In this document: in pieces, positions 25,101 through 37,100 of the stretch | Numbering within the stretch: position 1 is the stretch's first letter | Layout: each line of letters opens with the position of its first letter | Assembly: GCF_001949145.1 (NCBI RefSeq) | Contig: NW_019091356.1 | Span: 2,150,612-2,214,611, forward strand | DNA length: 64,000 bases | Source: Acanthaster planci | Taxonomy: Eukaryota > Echinodermata > Asteroidea > Valvatida > Acanthasteridae | Direction of reading: 5' to 3' | The notes under the pieces: generated by a model | Told to the model about the DNA's origin: nothing | The model's database searches: none | What the model saw: only the letters and a program-made list of their open reading frames with translations | Translations under genes and position numbers: made by a program

Positions 25101-28100
25101 NNNNNNNNNNNNNNNNNNNNNNNNNNNNNNNNNNNNNNNNNNNNNNNNNNNNNNNNNNNNNNNNNNNNNNNNNNNNNNNNNNNNNNNNNNNNNNNNNNNN
25201 NNNNNNNNNNNNNNNNNNNNNNNNNNNNNNNNNNNNNNNNNNNNNNNNNNNNNNNNNNNNNNNNNNNNNNNNNNNNNNNNNNNNNNNNNNNNNNNNNNNN
25301 GTTAGGGCCTGAAGTGAAGGTCAGAAAAGCGTCAATATAGCTTGCTAGGGCCCAAATTGGCCCAAGATTTCAAGTGAAAAACTTGAAATACGGCTATTGT
25401 CTGAAAACCTGGCAACCCAACCTGATATTCGATAATTCGTCCCTGTAATCTTGCATCACAGAAACAGGAAGAAAATCTTGAACATCAGTGGCTGTGACAA
25501 GTTTTCCAATCAGAGCATCATTTTGTAATGCATATTGCCGAGATATTTTCAGTACAATTACATGCATTCCACAATTGGTATTTGTAGTTATCAAATCAAG
25601 CGTAGTATGTTACTCTGCAAAGCAGTATTAATTGATGATAAGTCCCTTTCGTTTTTGTTTTATGTTTCTTTCAGCCCGAGGGAATAGAAAGAGGATATGC
25701 TTACAGTGTCTTCTTCTGTCCCAATGGTATGTATTTCCCTCATGTGTTCAAAAACTTTCTTCAGATACACCTCAAACCTTGAAAATGCATCAAGAGATTC
25801 AAACGAAGCATGGCATATTTTTTCCAGTCACTATCAGTTTGGGCTATTCCATTCTGTGTCCTTTTTCTTTGTTGGAAACAGAGGGACGTGTAAGTTTTAG
25901 AAATACCACACCATGTAAAATGTTATTTTTAAATGCTCAAATTGAAGACTGGCTGTCTGTGATGCAGGTTTTGAGTTTGAGTTCTGTTATTCCCTCCCCC
26001 ATCCCCCTTTTCTGTCACAGAACGCACCCACATCTCCACCCCTAACCGCTACAGCTACCAATTCGTGGAGAAGGAAGAGGGAATGGATTTCTTCACCTTC
26101 ATGTGCAAGGCCAAGAATGACGCGCACATTGCCCTGGCAGCAACCCAGGACTCATACCAGCTGTACGAGATTGTCTTGGGTGGATGGGACAACACAAGGT
26201 CGTGGATTGCCCGCTCAAAGAGAGGTCAGTTGTACAGAACCCGTTTTATCCGATGACTGCAAGGCCTCCTCTTTCCCAAATCCCCTATCTTGTAGCCTCT
26301 AAAAGACATCTTCAACTTGCGATACACTTAGAAAATTCTGTTTTAGTTTCTGGGCCTGTCATGTACAGTATTCTGTCATGGCATTTATCCTAACGTACTT
26401 CCAAAGCATTTTATTCTCATGAATAAGATTATTTTAATGGTCCTTAGTTTGAATCTTGTTCCCATCATTTCTCATTGGTCAACCAAGAATAGGTTTGCTG
26501 TTGAATAATTCTTTTTTATTTTCAGTTTTTCTTTTCATTTTTCACCCAGGCAAGTGAAGCAGAATATGACAAACTCTGCTTATAGTAACAGAAAGGATTA
26601 GGACCATAGAACAAAAGTGATATTGCTGAAATAAAATGTTATTTTCATTTCTGTACGACATTGGGGTAATAAGCTCATGATAACAGTTTCATGAATGGCT
26701 GAAGTTGAACAAGGAATAAGTTGATAAATCAAAAGATGCTATTAAGTGTAAAACAAAGAATGTGCATTAAGGAAACAGGTCTTTAAACCAGGAAATTGTG
26801 GCAGTTGTCTAGTTCACAACCAATGATTGTATGCATTCGTGAAATTGTGGGGTTTCCCTGTTAATGGTTGAAACAGATGTGGTCAACTGTATCAACATCA
26901 GGAAGCTTGAATTATTCAGAACACTTCATACAAAGTCCTACCTTAGTTACCTTATAAACAGAAAGTGTGTGATCAGTCTTAAAAAAATAACTATTAGTTA
27001 CTTTTCATCGCACAAAAATGCTTGGAAATGGGAAAAAAAGTCAGAAAATTTTCTACATTTTAAAGTCACTATGATTTAACCATAGTGACTTTAAAAGGCA
27101 GAAAAATTTTCTCACTTTTTTCCATTTCTAAGCATTTATGTGTGATGAAAAGTAGTAATGTCACTTGAATGGGTCTTTTTTTGTACATGCTTGTGGGTTG
27201 TCTTTCAGGTGATGCACTTGAGACTGATCTCACCTCTGATATCGTCAGCTGGGATGAGTTCAGGGCTTTCTGGATCAGTTGGCAAGGTGGTAACATTCAG
27301 GTAGGAAGTTTGAGATTTAGTATTTCTTTGAGCAGAACCACAAATGTGTTTCTTCCAATAGGTGATAAGTAGGTCTAGAGTGAATATCGAGTCTTCAGGG
27401 CAACATTTTCAATTTCCCCCAAGATCAACTTGTAAGTTTTAATTTCTTTGATGCCAGGTCGGACACGGGGAAGTTCCCAGTAATGAGTCGGTCATCATGA
27501 GCTGGCAGGATGATAACCCGATGCCAGTCCAGTACATCGGCTTCACGACAGGGTCCGGATCCCTGGGTGAATTCAGAATCTGGAAGAAGAAGGGTAGGCC
27601 ATATTCAATTGAATCTTATTGCTTCTGTCTCAAAGTGCAAATTTTTTTCTCCTTAAAAGAAGTTCACATGTCAAAAAGATGTTGTTAATTTTTTTAATGT
27701 TTTGGCAATGACTTATTTGAAATGTTTGAAATACCATCGTGCTCATGTGTGCCTGATTTATAGTCTGGCAAATAAATCAGAAAATTAAAGTTTGAAACGG
27801 GAGATCACTTTTTTGTTGAATGCAGAGATGGCTTGCATTTCAAATGGTTAATTACTGTAATTCATTGCGGAACATCATAGCCTAACTCCATGTTTCATTT
27901 CTGTATTGTTGCTTAGGTAGCAGCGAGATCTACCGAGAGGCGTTTACCTTGTCCCTCCCCTTGAACCATGTGCCAGGGTCAGAGAGGGCTGCCGCTGTTG
28001 TGATTGGTGAGTCTGTTACAGTGACAAAGCTCGCAGCATTAACAAATCCTCGCCATTTTTATGAAGAGAAGTGTATCTTATTTTTATGGTGAAATGTCTT

Positions 28101-31100
28101 TATTACTATACCACAAAGACTTTCCAACATTTGATAGCACATTCAAGCTATGCGGGATGTTGGAAAAATGGTGACATAACAGCCATTATTAAACCAGCAC
28201 CACAGTATACAATGCGGTGCAAATTGATGTGTGAGTATCAACGGAATATTGAAAGAGTTTTTGAAATGTTATCTTTTTAACTATACATACAAGCAGTGGT
28301 GTAGCCATGGGGAGCCTGGGGGCACGTGCCCCCCCCCCACAAATTCCCAATGCCCCCTAGGTGCCCCCCCCCACTAAAAAAGTGAATGAATGTATATTGA
28401 ACAAGGCTAACAAAAACTTGCCCCCCAAAGACACACCACCGAAAGCTGGTGCCCCTTTCTGCGCCCCCGCTTGTAAAATCCTAGCTACGCCGCTGCATAC
28501 AAGTAACAGATATTTTTAATAGCTCACTAACAAAAGGTCTCAAATGCTATTTCAAACCCAGATAGGCCTGTAAAATTGTTAGTAAGCATGTTGATAGAAC
28601 CGTACATACTCTTTCTACCTGTTAATAAAGGTCAACTCTTATCTCCCCACTACCTTACTACTACCCTGAAAAACTGATCGTATATTTTGCTCATTTAACA
28701 TTTGTGGCATTTGTGCTCAGGTGACGTGATGGGACCAACCTTGAACAACCTGCACAATCTCATCCGACTGCCGTTTGGCTGCGGAGAGCAGAACATGATC
28801 CACTTTGCTCCCATCGTGTACGTAATGCACTACCTTCAGCACACCAATCAGATGGACAAGGAGACTGAGATCGAAGCCAACACCTTCCTCGTCCAAGGTA
28901 TAGGCTCAACGTTTTGCACAGTGATTTCTGTATTTGTTTACTCTCTGCAGATGCAGTTTGTTATCAGTCAATTGGGCGTATGCCACTAACCAATACACTG
29001 CCCATAACAACGATTTTGTTTATCCCCCAGGCTATCAGCGTCAGTTGACCTACAGACGTCACTCAGGTTCCTATAGTGCCTTTGGGGAAAGTGACACCTC
29101 GGGCAGCATGTGGCTGACCGCCTTTGTCCTCAAATCCTTCTCTCAGTCACGCCGCTTCATCTTCATCGACCCTAAGGAGCTGGAGATGAGCAAGAAGTGG
29201 ATCATCGCGCACCAGCAGGAGGACGGTTCCTTCCCGCCAGTCGGGAAGGTCCTTAACAAAGACATCCAGGTTTGAAGGAAGATGATCTTATCAATTTTGG
29301 GGTGGTTTGGGGTGGAAAATAAGACAATGGAGTGTTTCACTGGGATCAGATGGAACATCGTTAGGAAATGTTGCTTGAGAGTTGAGATAGTCTTCACATG
29401 CCGTTTTTTCTCGCCCTCAATTAGTTTTGGTAATTGAAATAAGAACATTGAGAATTTTGATTTGGAGATCAAGGTTTCCTTTAAATAGGATGCCGACTTT
29501 TTGGAGCATTGTCTCCTGTCAAGTCAAGTGATTATTTAAGCCTGATGATGGTGTTCATTGTTTTGTCTTGTCGTAATGTATTTGGCAAATTTTTATTTGT
29601 GCTATAGGGTGGAATTCAAGGCAACTCCCGGCTGCCCCTCACAGCCTACGTGCTGGTCGCTCTTATGGAGGCAGGTGTAGAATCGGATGCAGAGAAGGAG
29701 GCCGTCAGCACAGCTCAGAAGTTCCTGGAAGACAACGTCGGGTCTATTGTGGATCCATACACTGCGGCGTTGATGGCATATGCACTGACACTGCGCAACA
29801 GCCCCTTCGCTGCCATTGCCGTCCGAGTGCTGTCGTCCAAGGCCATCAGAAGAGGTGCGATGACAGTTTTGAACTAAAGCATCAGTGATGTGGCCATGAA
29901 GTGTAATGTTTTTTTCAGAGGACGCAACAATTTGTAGTCAGATTTTGGAAGGATGGCCTTGCATCTTGCATGGTCTCTGGAATTGTTTACCTGTACATGT
30001 ATACTGAGAGAAAAATACCTCTTAATTTTATTTGGTGGGCTTTGAATAAGCAAAACACAGTGCATTTTTACAAAAACATGGTAACCCTTTTGTTTGATGC
30101 CATACATGCATGTTTAACTTCAAGTATCTGTGATGTGAAATGTGTGCAATTTTTTATGGGATTCAAGGTCTCCTCATGGGTGCCCGGTACCCAGTAAATA
30201 TTGTTACCCATTAAACCAGCCTTTCTTTTCTTCACAGATGAGGGGTTCTTTTGTATCCTATAGTGAATTACAACAAACTGATCAAGGTGAATTTCAGTTG
30301 TTAATATTACCCCTGATATCTAACTGGTGAACTGTGGATTCTGACCACAGATAGCCTGACCTACTGGCGTCTGAGCGGAGAGGCACTGGAAACTCTCCCT
30401 TTCTTCTCTCATGTTGGGGACCTGGAACAGACGGTGACCTCAGCAGAGGTAGAGATGACAGCGTACGCCCTGCTGACATACACCGCCCGTGGGGACATTG
30501 CATATTCGCTGCCGATTGTCAAGTGGCTAACGCAACAGAGGAACGCACACGGCGGCTTCTCTTCAACACAGGTAGGACCAACAAGCCAAGTCCAATCAGC
30601 TAAGTCCATTTGCCTGGTAACCTGTTGCATAAGACATGTAAATATTTCACTGGTATGGCCCAAATCAACCAATGGTTTACTTGTCTTCACTTATCAAACT
30701 CGAGAGTGAGTCTAGTTTATGAGGTTAGTATGTGTAATGCATATCATTTCTTCAGGAGAAACACGGGCAGACTTTGCAATTACAACCTGGATACAGGTCC
30801 AAATTTTCTTTGTGAGTGCTGATAATGCTGCATCACAGTAGATAGAATGACCATTAACCACCAGGCTTTACAAGTCAGCTAACAAAGACCCATTTTTTTC
30901 AGTACGTAATTGGCCTTTTTGGGGTCCAAGTTTTTGAAGACAACTTGTTTATTCCATCAAATGTTCCTTTTAAAAGTGAAGGATGTTACACAGCAGAACT
31001 TGAAGTGCTGTTGTTTTTCTGCAGAACAAGATCTTGCACTCCGTATTTAAAACTCCCCTTTTAATAAGAAAGAAGGTTAAGAATGATTTCACCACTGATT

Positions 31101-34100
31101 TTGATGATATTGATCGATGCTGCTTTTGTTGTTCCATCACAGGATACGTGTGTAGCCTTGCAAGCCCTGGCAGAGTATGCTACCTTGGCCTACGTAGGCC
31201 GAGTCAATCTCAACATCTCACTGGCATACACAGACTTAGATCTCTTTGTTGAGGACTATTACCATCTGAATAATGAAAACAGTCAAGTCTTACAAGTCAA
31301 GGAGGTGAGTCCAAATCGTTTGCTACCTAATGACAGCATTGTTTGTTGCAAAAAAAAAGGGATTCTTTTTCCGGGGCACAGCAAACATTTTAAAGGTATA
31401 TTTAAACATTTGTTCTTGTTTGGAAGGGCAGTACTTCTAGAACTTGAGTTTGACTTGAAAATGCCGGATCTGTATCGATGTACATGGAATGCATGTCACC
31501 AAACCTTAGTATTCGCAAAAGTGATAGAATTATCCAAGAGCCAAATGTCCGTTCTAACCAATAGTTGTTGTAGTATTCAGAAAATGTTGAACAGGTGGTC
31601 TGTTTTATATATGAAATCATTGAAGTGGTATAAACCCAATTTTGAGGAGTTGCTTTAGCAGAGAGTGGATAACACCATCTCATTTTCCAGTTTTATCAAA
31701 ACTGAAGTATTTGTTTATTAGTTTTGTTGGTTCATTTTCAGATTCCAGTGTTGTCTAAGACGCTGTTCCTCAGTGCATACGGGGAAGGCTGTGGATTACT
31801 CCAGGTATGAGCCAGTCCAGTTTAAGTCTGTATATTCTATCAAAGTTGCTTGCCATTTACCATGTATTGTTTGTAAAGGTTTCCAGCTATACACATGAAG
31901 ACTGTAGGCCAGTGGCGTAGCAATGGGCAGGGGGCACGTGCCCTCCCCACCCACAAAGTCCTGTTGCCCCCTCAGGTCCCCCCCCTGAAAAAAAAACAAC
32001 CGATGAATGGACATTGAACAAGGCTAACAAAAACCTGCCCCAAAAAACCACACCACTGAAAGCTGGTACCCCCCATAAGATGCTGGTGCCCCCTTTTTGG
32101 TCCCCCCACTAGTAAAATTCTAGCTACACCACTGCTGTTGGCTTCATGGCATCACATGTTCTAAAGGAGAGACAACTCAGTTTCTTGTAAAAAAAAAAAG
32201 ATATATAGGCCTAGTAACCGATAATTTACATTTGTCCTTGTAGGAAACGGAGCAACACCTTCAACTGATGTCTCAGTAGTGGTGACATGATGTTAGGCTG
32301 GAAATGTGGTTCAATTAAGTGTGGCTTGATTCGTATAAATGCACGCTTTGCTTGATTCATATAAATGCACGCTTTTCTACTACAGATCAATATGAAGTAC
32401 AACATCCCAGACCCTACCGGGAAACCGGCTTTCAAGCTCACTGTGAACATGATTGAGTCGGTCCCGTACCAGACCCGACGCAGACGATATGTCGACAGCA
32501 CCACTACCGAGAACCTGACACCACCCCACGACAACTACATGGTCACCATGGAGGTATGCACCAGGTGAGTGCCGTGACTGAGTAGCATGTTGACCTTCTG
32601 ATATCATCCATGTGTGAAGCCAGCTCACAACCTATGGGTTTGACAGAAGTCCCAGTAAATCTTGAGTACAGGTTTGCTGGCGAGCACAAAGAGCCAAATA
32701 TCATTGGTGGTGAGACAGAATTAGTGATCTGTGGGACATGCACACTTTTGTGATAAAAGTTATGCAAGTAGGATCCTATGTTAAGTTATGTGGGGATTTT
32801 CGAACCCTCTAGAGGGTTGGAATGACCTCCAACTACATTGACACCCCCCTTATCTTCCTAGAAACTTGATCCAGCTTCACCCTTGGGTTCCTTAGTGTAG
32901 TTATGTTTTACCATATCCTTCAAAAAAACCTAACGTGTTGATTGCGTTGTGGCTTATTCTTGAAGTTCTTTAATCTCCTCTTTTTCTTCATTGGCCATGT
33001 TAATCCTAGTTTGTTGACCACTTGATTGTATGATGACTGAAGTGGGATTAATTACCCGAATTAGTAGTAATGAAAGTAAAAAGTCTCATATTTTCAATTA
33101 GTTTCAATCATCTCTTCAATCAGTTTCTCTCAGACATAGTGATCTCTAATTGTACATATTTTGCCTTTTAACTGACCAGTGCCTTTGAATGACTGTTTTG
33201 TTCAGACACTGTGCGCCTGACCCATTCTTTATCCCAGTACATTATTATTATGATGATATCTCCAAGAGATCTTGTCAAAGAATAAATTTTTTGAAGAGAA
33301 ATTGACCTTTCTTTTTAGGTGGCTGTATGCCGGTTCTTCCAACATGGCAGTCATTGAGGTTTCACTGATTACTGGTTTCACGGCCGACATCGAGAGTTTG
33401 GATCTGGTGGGTCTATTGTGCCACAATTGATTCTCTGATTAGTATAGCATCATTTTACTGATTTCTTCAAGGCAGTACTGCAGATTTATCTCCTGAGGAT
33501 AAGTTTATGTATACATATAGTAAGGTAATTTGTTTACAGATAAATATGTTAGACTAGCCAAAACATCACATAATGTACTCAGCATTGTAGCTCAGAAGCT
33601 GTGGAATGTTGAAAATAACCTTGTGGGCAGGTATGCAAAATACGACACAGTTTATACTGGATAAGTAAGTCTGATTCCTCAAAGTGTGTTGAAGTTTTCT
33701 TTTTGATATTCTCCACTCTGAAACTATGTCTCCTCTTGTTTAACTTTGTCCTACTTATGACAACCATTCTGGCTTGTCTTTGACATTTTATCTTTTTTTT
33801 CTCAGCTTCTACGTGACAAGTACACCAAAGTCAAGCGCTATGAGATTGACGGTCGCAAGGTTATCCTGTACTTTGATGAGATTCCAAGCCAGTGCATGAC
33901 CTGCATCTCGTTTGATGCCTATCAAGACTTTGTAGTTGGGAAGACGCATGCTGTACCGGTCAAGGTTTACGATTATTACGAGCCACGTAAGTTTGCCCTA
34001 GAAAAAAATCATTCACCAACCCCCTTTGCAATTCTTAGGAGTCTGTTTTGATATTGTCATAATATCTCAAGGGAAAAATATGTTTTTTCCATGTGTGAAG

Positions 34101-37100
34101 AACTTCGGTTTCCCTGTGAAACACATTCACAAAAAAAGTTTCTCTTGAATGAGTATGATAGAAGTTTGTTTTCACTTTGCTGGTAGATTTTGAGGCCTCC
34201 AAGTTTTACAATGTCAGTCGCGACAGCCCTCTGGCCCGGGAGCTGTGTGAGGACGATCACTGCAACCAGGTCCACGAGACTGAGGACAGCAGCCACAGTG
34301 CAGGTGAGACAACATCCTCGTTGGGACACAGAGAGGGGTGATCCAAGTCCTCTTAGTGCCTTTGATAGGAAGTCAGAGGGTGGAAACAAAATGCCATTTT
34401 CATGAACCACAAGAGGTCGGCGCAATAGTAGGACTTTGAGTAGCCTTATTTTCCTGAAACCTGATGTTAACAAGAAGACTAATCTTTGAATAAAACAGCT
34501 GAGATGAACGTCATGTTCATTCCATTGCCTGAACTGCAGGACAGAAGTCTTTTAAGTTGAAGTAATGAGAGTAACATGGCATGATTTACCCTTTGATTTT
34601 TTCTGTGGCTACATGTACAGCCATATGGTTGGAGATTGTTGGGTCGGGGGTTCCAATCCAGCCACTGATAGTGTGGTATGTCCCTGGGTGGGCCTTTTTA
34701 CTCCTCTTAGTCGATTTCTGTCTAAGGGTATAAGTAGTCACCAGCATTACACACTAAAATGATGGGCATCCGATACAAAACAAGCAGAAATAACCTTTGA
34801 AAATTTATTTGTCTTTCTTGAAATGTATTTCCAGCCTCTCCCCCCAATTTTGCCCCCTCTATTTCCGTGTTGCAATAGGCTGAAATAAACAATTAGCATA
34901 ACAATACTTCACAGCACCACTTATTTTTCGTCTCCCACTGCAACAGAGCAACCGGCCATGGAGAACTACAACCCAGAAAACTGCAACTCCATCTCCGGTG
35001 ACTGCCAGTCGACCTTTGACCTCATCCAGTGCATGTGCGAGCGCACCTGTGACACGGGAGGGCCCAAAGTGTGTGCCAGCAACAATGTGACCTACGACAC
35101 GTACTGTCACATGGAGGTTGCTGCGTGTCAACTCAACGAAAACCTCGAGGCAATGCCCCTCTCCAACTGCCCAGGTGAGAACGAATTGCCCCCAGTTTTT
35201 GACACACCAAGTATACTTTGGTTTAGAACACTTTCGTTGGCGCAGTAAATTTGTAGCATGCTGTGCTGTGCTGTTTTGTTTTTGGTGCTGATCAGTTCAA
35301 AAAACAAATTGAATTTCAGATGTTTGAAATCTTTGCCGACTTTGGAACTTTTATTCTCTTTGTTCCAAGTATTTTACATTGTGTACATGTAAAACATATG
35401 CAGGGAACAATAAACCATCTCAGTGTTGAAATTCGGTTAAACACAAGTTAGGGTTCTGATGCTCCTGCAAGTTTAAGTTATTAACTACACTAAGAATCTG
35501 CAGAGCATTGGAGTGTTAGGGGTTTGAACATTCTCTTGGGTTGCCAAAATTGGAAAGGTACAGGTTGAACGGTAGTAAATGCCTGTTAACGGCATCCTGA
35601 CCATTGATAGCTGAGCCCCTTTTTCAACCAATCCTGGATCCACTCGTGACTACTAGCCATAGTTACATATATGCAAGATTGACAGTAATAAGAGGATGGC
35701 TTAATCGTTCTCTGCTGTCGATTTCTTGTTAAAGCCACTGACTGTGGAAGTATAGGCTTTAAAATCATCTTCTATTATGTGTTCATTCACAGAAAAGCCA
35801 GATGAAGCCCCAACTCCAGAAGGCTCAGCTGCCATCTGGGGTGACCATGACACGGAGGAACCTGATGAGCAAATGTCACAGAGCAGTGACTCATCTTCCT
35901 ACAGCGAGCACAGCATGGGCATGGAGGAAATGGGCGACCACCCTGGTTTCAAAGAATGGGATGGGATGCAGTCACCCTGGAGGTTTGAGATCGAGAGCGA
36001 GGGTGCAAAGGAGAAGGGAAGGATAGACGATGAGATCCCAGACGTGATGCGGGTACAAAAGGGGGAAAAGGAGGAGGCTGTAGATTGGGGTGAGGAAGGT
36101 GCTGGTGAGGAAACATTGGATGAGCCTCTCCCAGAACCTCTTCCTGCTTCGTCTCTATCTCAGGGCCCCCGCCCACTGGCAGTCAGGGATGGGGATGATG
36201 AAGCCCCAGCCATGGAGGAAAGACCCACCGAGGTGGACATGGAACAGGAGCACACCAAGGTAGATGGGGACATCCCAGACTTGACCAACGAGGATGGGAC
36301 TGAGGCAGCAAATGTCGGGGATACTCTCGGGGGAGATGCCCCAACGGGTGAGGGAAAGAATATTGGTGATGCTTTGGAGATGGGGTTGGACACTGGAGAG
36401 GCTCAACAGGAAGACGGTGTCCACGTGGATCCCTCACTGGGTGATGCAGGTGAAGATGGTGATGGCGTGATGCTCAGAGAGTGGTTGCACGAAAGTCAAG
36501 AAGCCGAGACTGGAGGAGAGATAACTGAAGAGGAGGAACCAGGTCATGACTTTGAGATGGATGCTGGCATGACACAAGCAGGTGAGGAGGTCAGGGGTAA
36601 GGAGGAGACACCTTCTGCGGCAGGATCACCCATAACCCAAGAAGATGCTCCAGGGCACCATGTACATTCTGAAGGTAAGTGTTTCATGAAGTCTTAATGC
36701 ATCTCAATGAGCAATGGAAAAGTGGATCATGTTATATTACCACCAATGGTTATTGGTGGTAATATAACATGATCCACTTTAGTAATTAGTTCAAGGTCTT
36801 GTAAACTTCTGGCCTGAGCACAGGGTAAGTTAGAGTCTAATACAAGGGGTTTTCCTAGTCTTTGGGCCTGCTCAACTTTTGGGCTATAAGAGATAATTTT
36901 AAGTCCTATCCGACCTGGGCAGAAGTACCCCCTCATTGGTTGAAAAGACCCATGCTGGTGGGGAGTGTTCATTTTGTTGGTAGCAATGCGTACGCAAGGA
37001 TCTCATAGTCGTTTGGGAACTGAAACGTGCATTTCCCACTAAGGGAGCCTCCATTGCTAGGAAATTTGTGCCCTCTCTTGGTCCAGCTCAGCTCATTATC

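Larger units (their letters stand above)
31742..34303 (+). other. CPAMD8: CPAMD8-like exons 32-36: second CUB half and receptor-binding domain
   Basis: Exons: 31742-31804, 32386-32564, 33319-33406, 33806-33986 and 34187-34303. Exon 32 ends [11 protein letters not shown] and exon 33 begins INMKYNIPD, the normal junction into the receptor-binding domain. A fourth polybasic run (RRRR at about residues 1493-1496) lies in exon 33, at the position where CD109 has a similar basic stretch. Exons 34-35 give [15 protein letters not shown] and [10 protein letters not shown], the signature that closes A2M-type proteins. Exon 36 then runs into a Cys-containing linker that leads to the Kazal domain. Confidence 0.86.

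Noticed and set aside
26021-27593. an active methyltransferase
   Set aside because: The FAMeT name is historical; in secreted animal proteins the module is not known to act as a methyltransferase, and no cofactor motif is visible.
31083-31658. 191-codon open frame on the plus strand
   Set aside because: Only the part at 31143-31304 is exon 31; the rest is read-through into the intron after a good GTGAGT donor.
36155-36437. minus-strand open frames over the acidic exon
   Set aside because: They are shadows of GC-rich codons in exon 38; the plus-strand frame joins both neighbours in phase.
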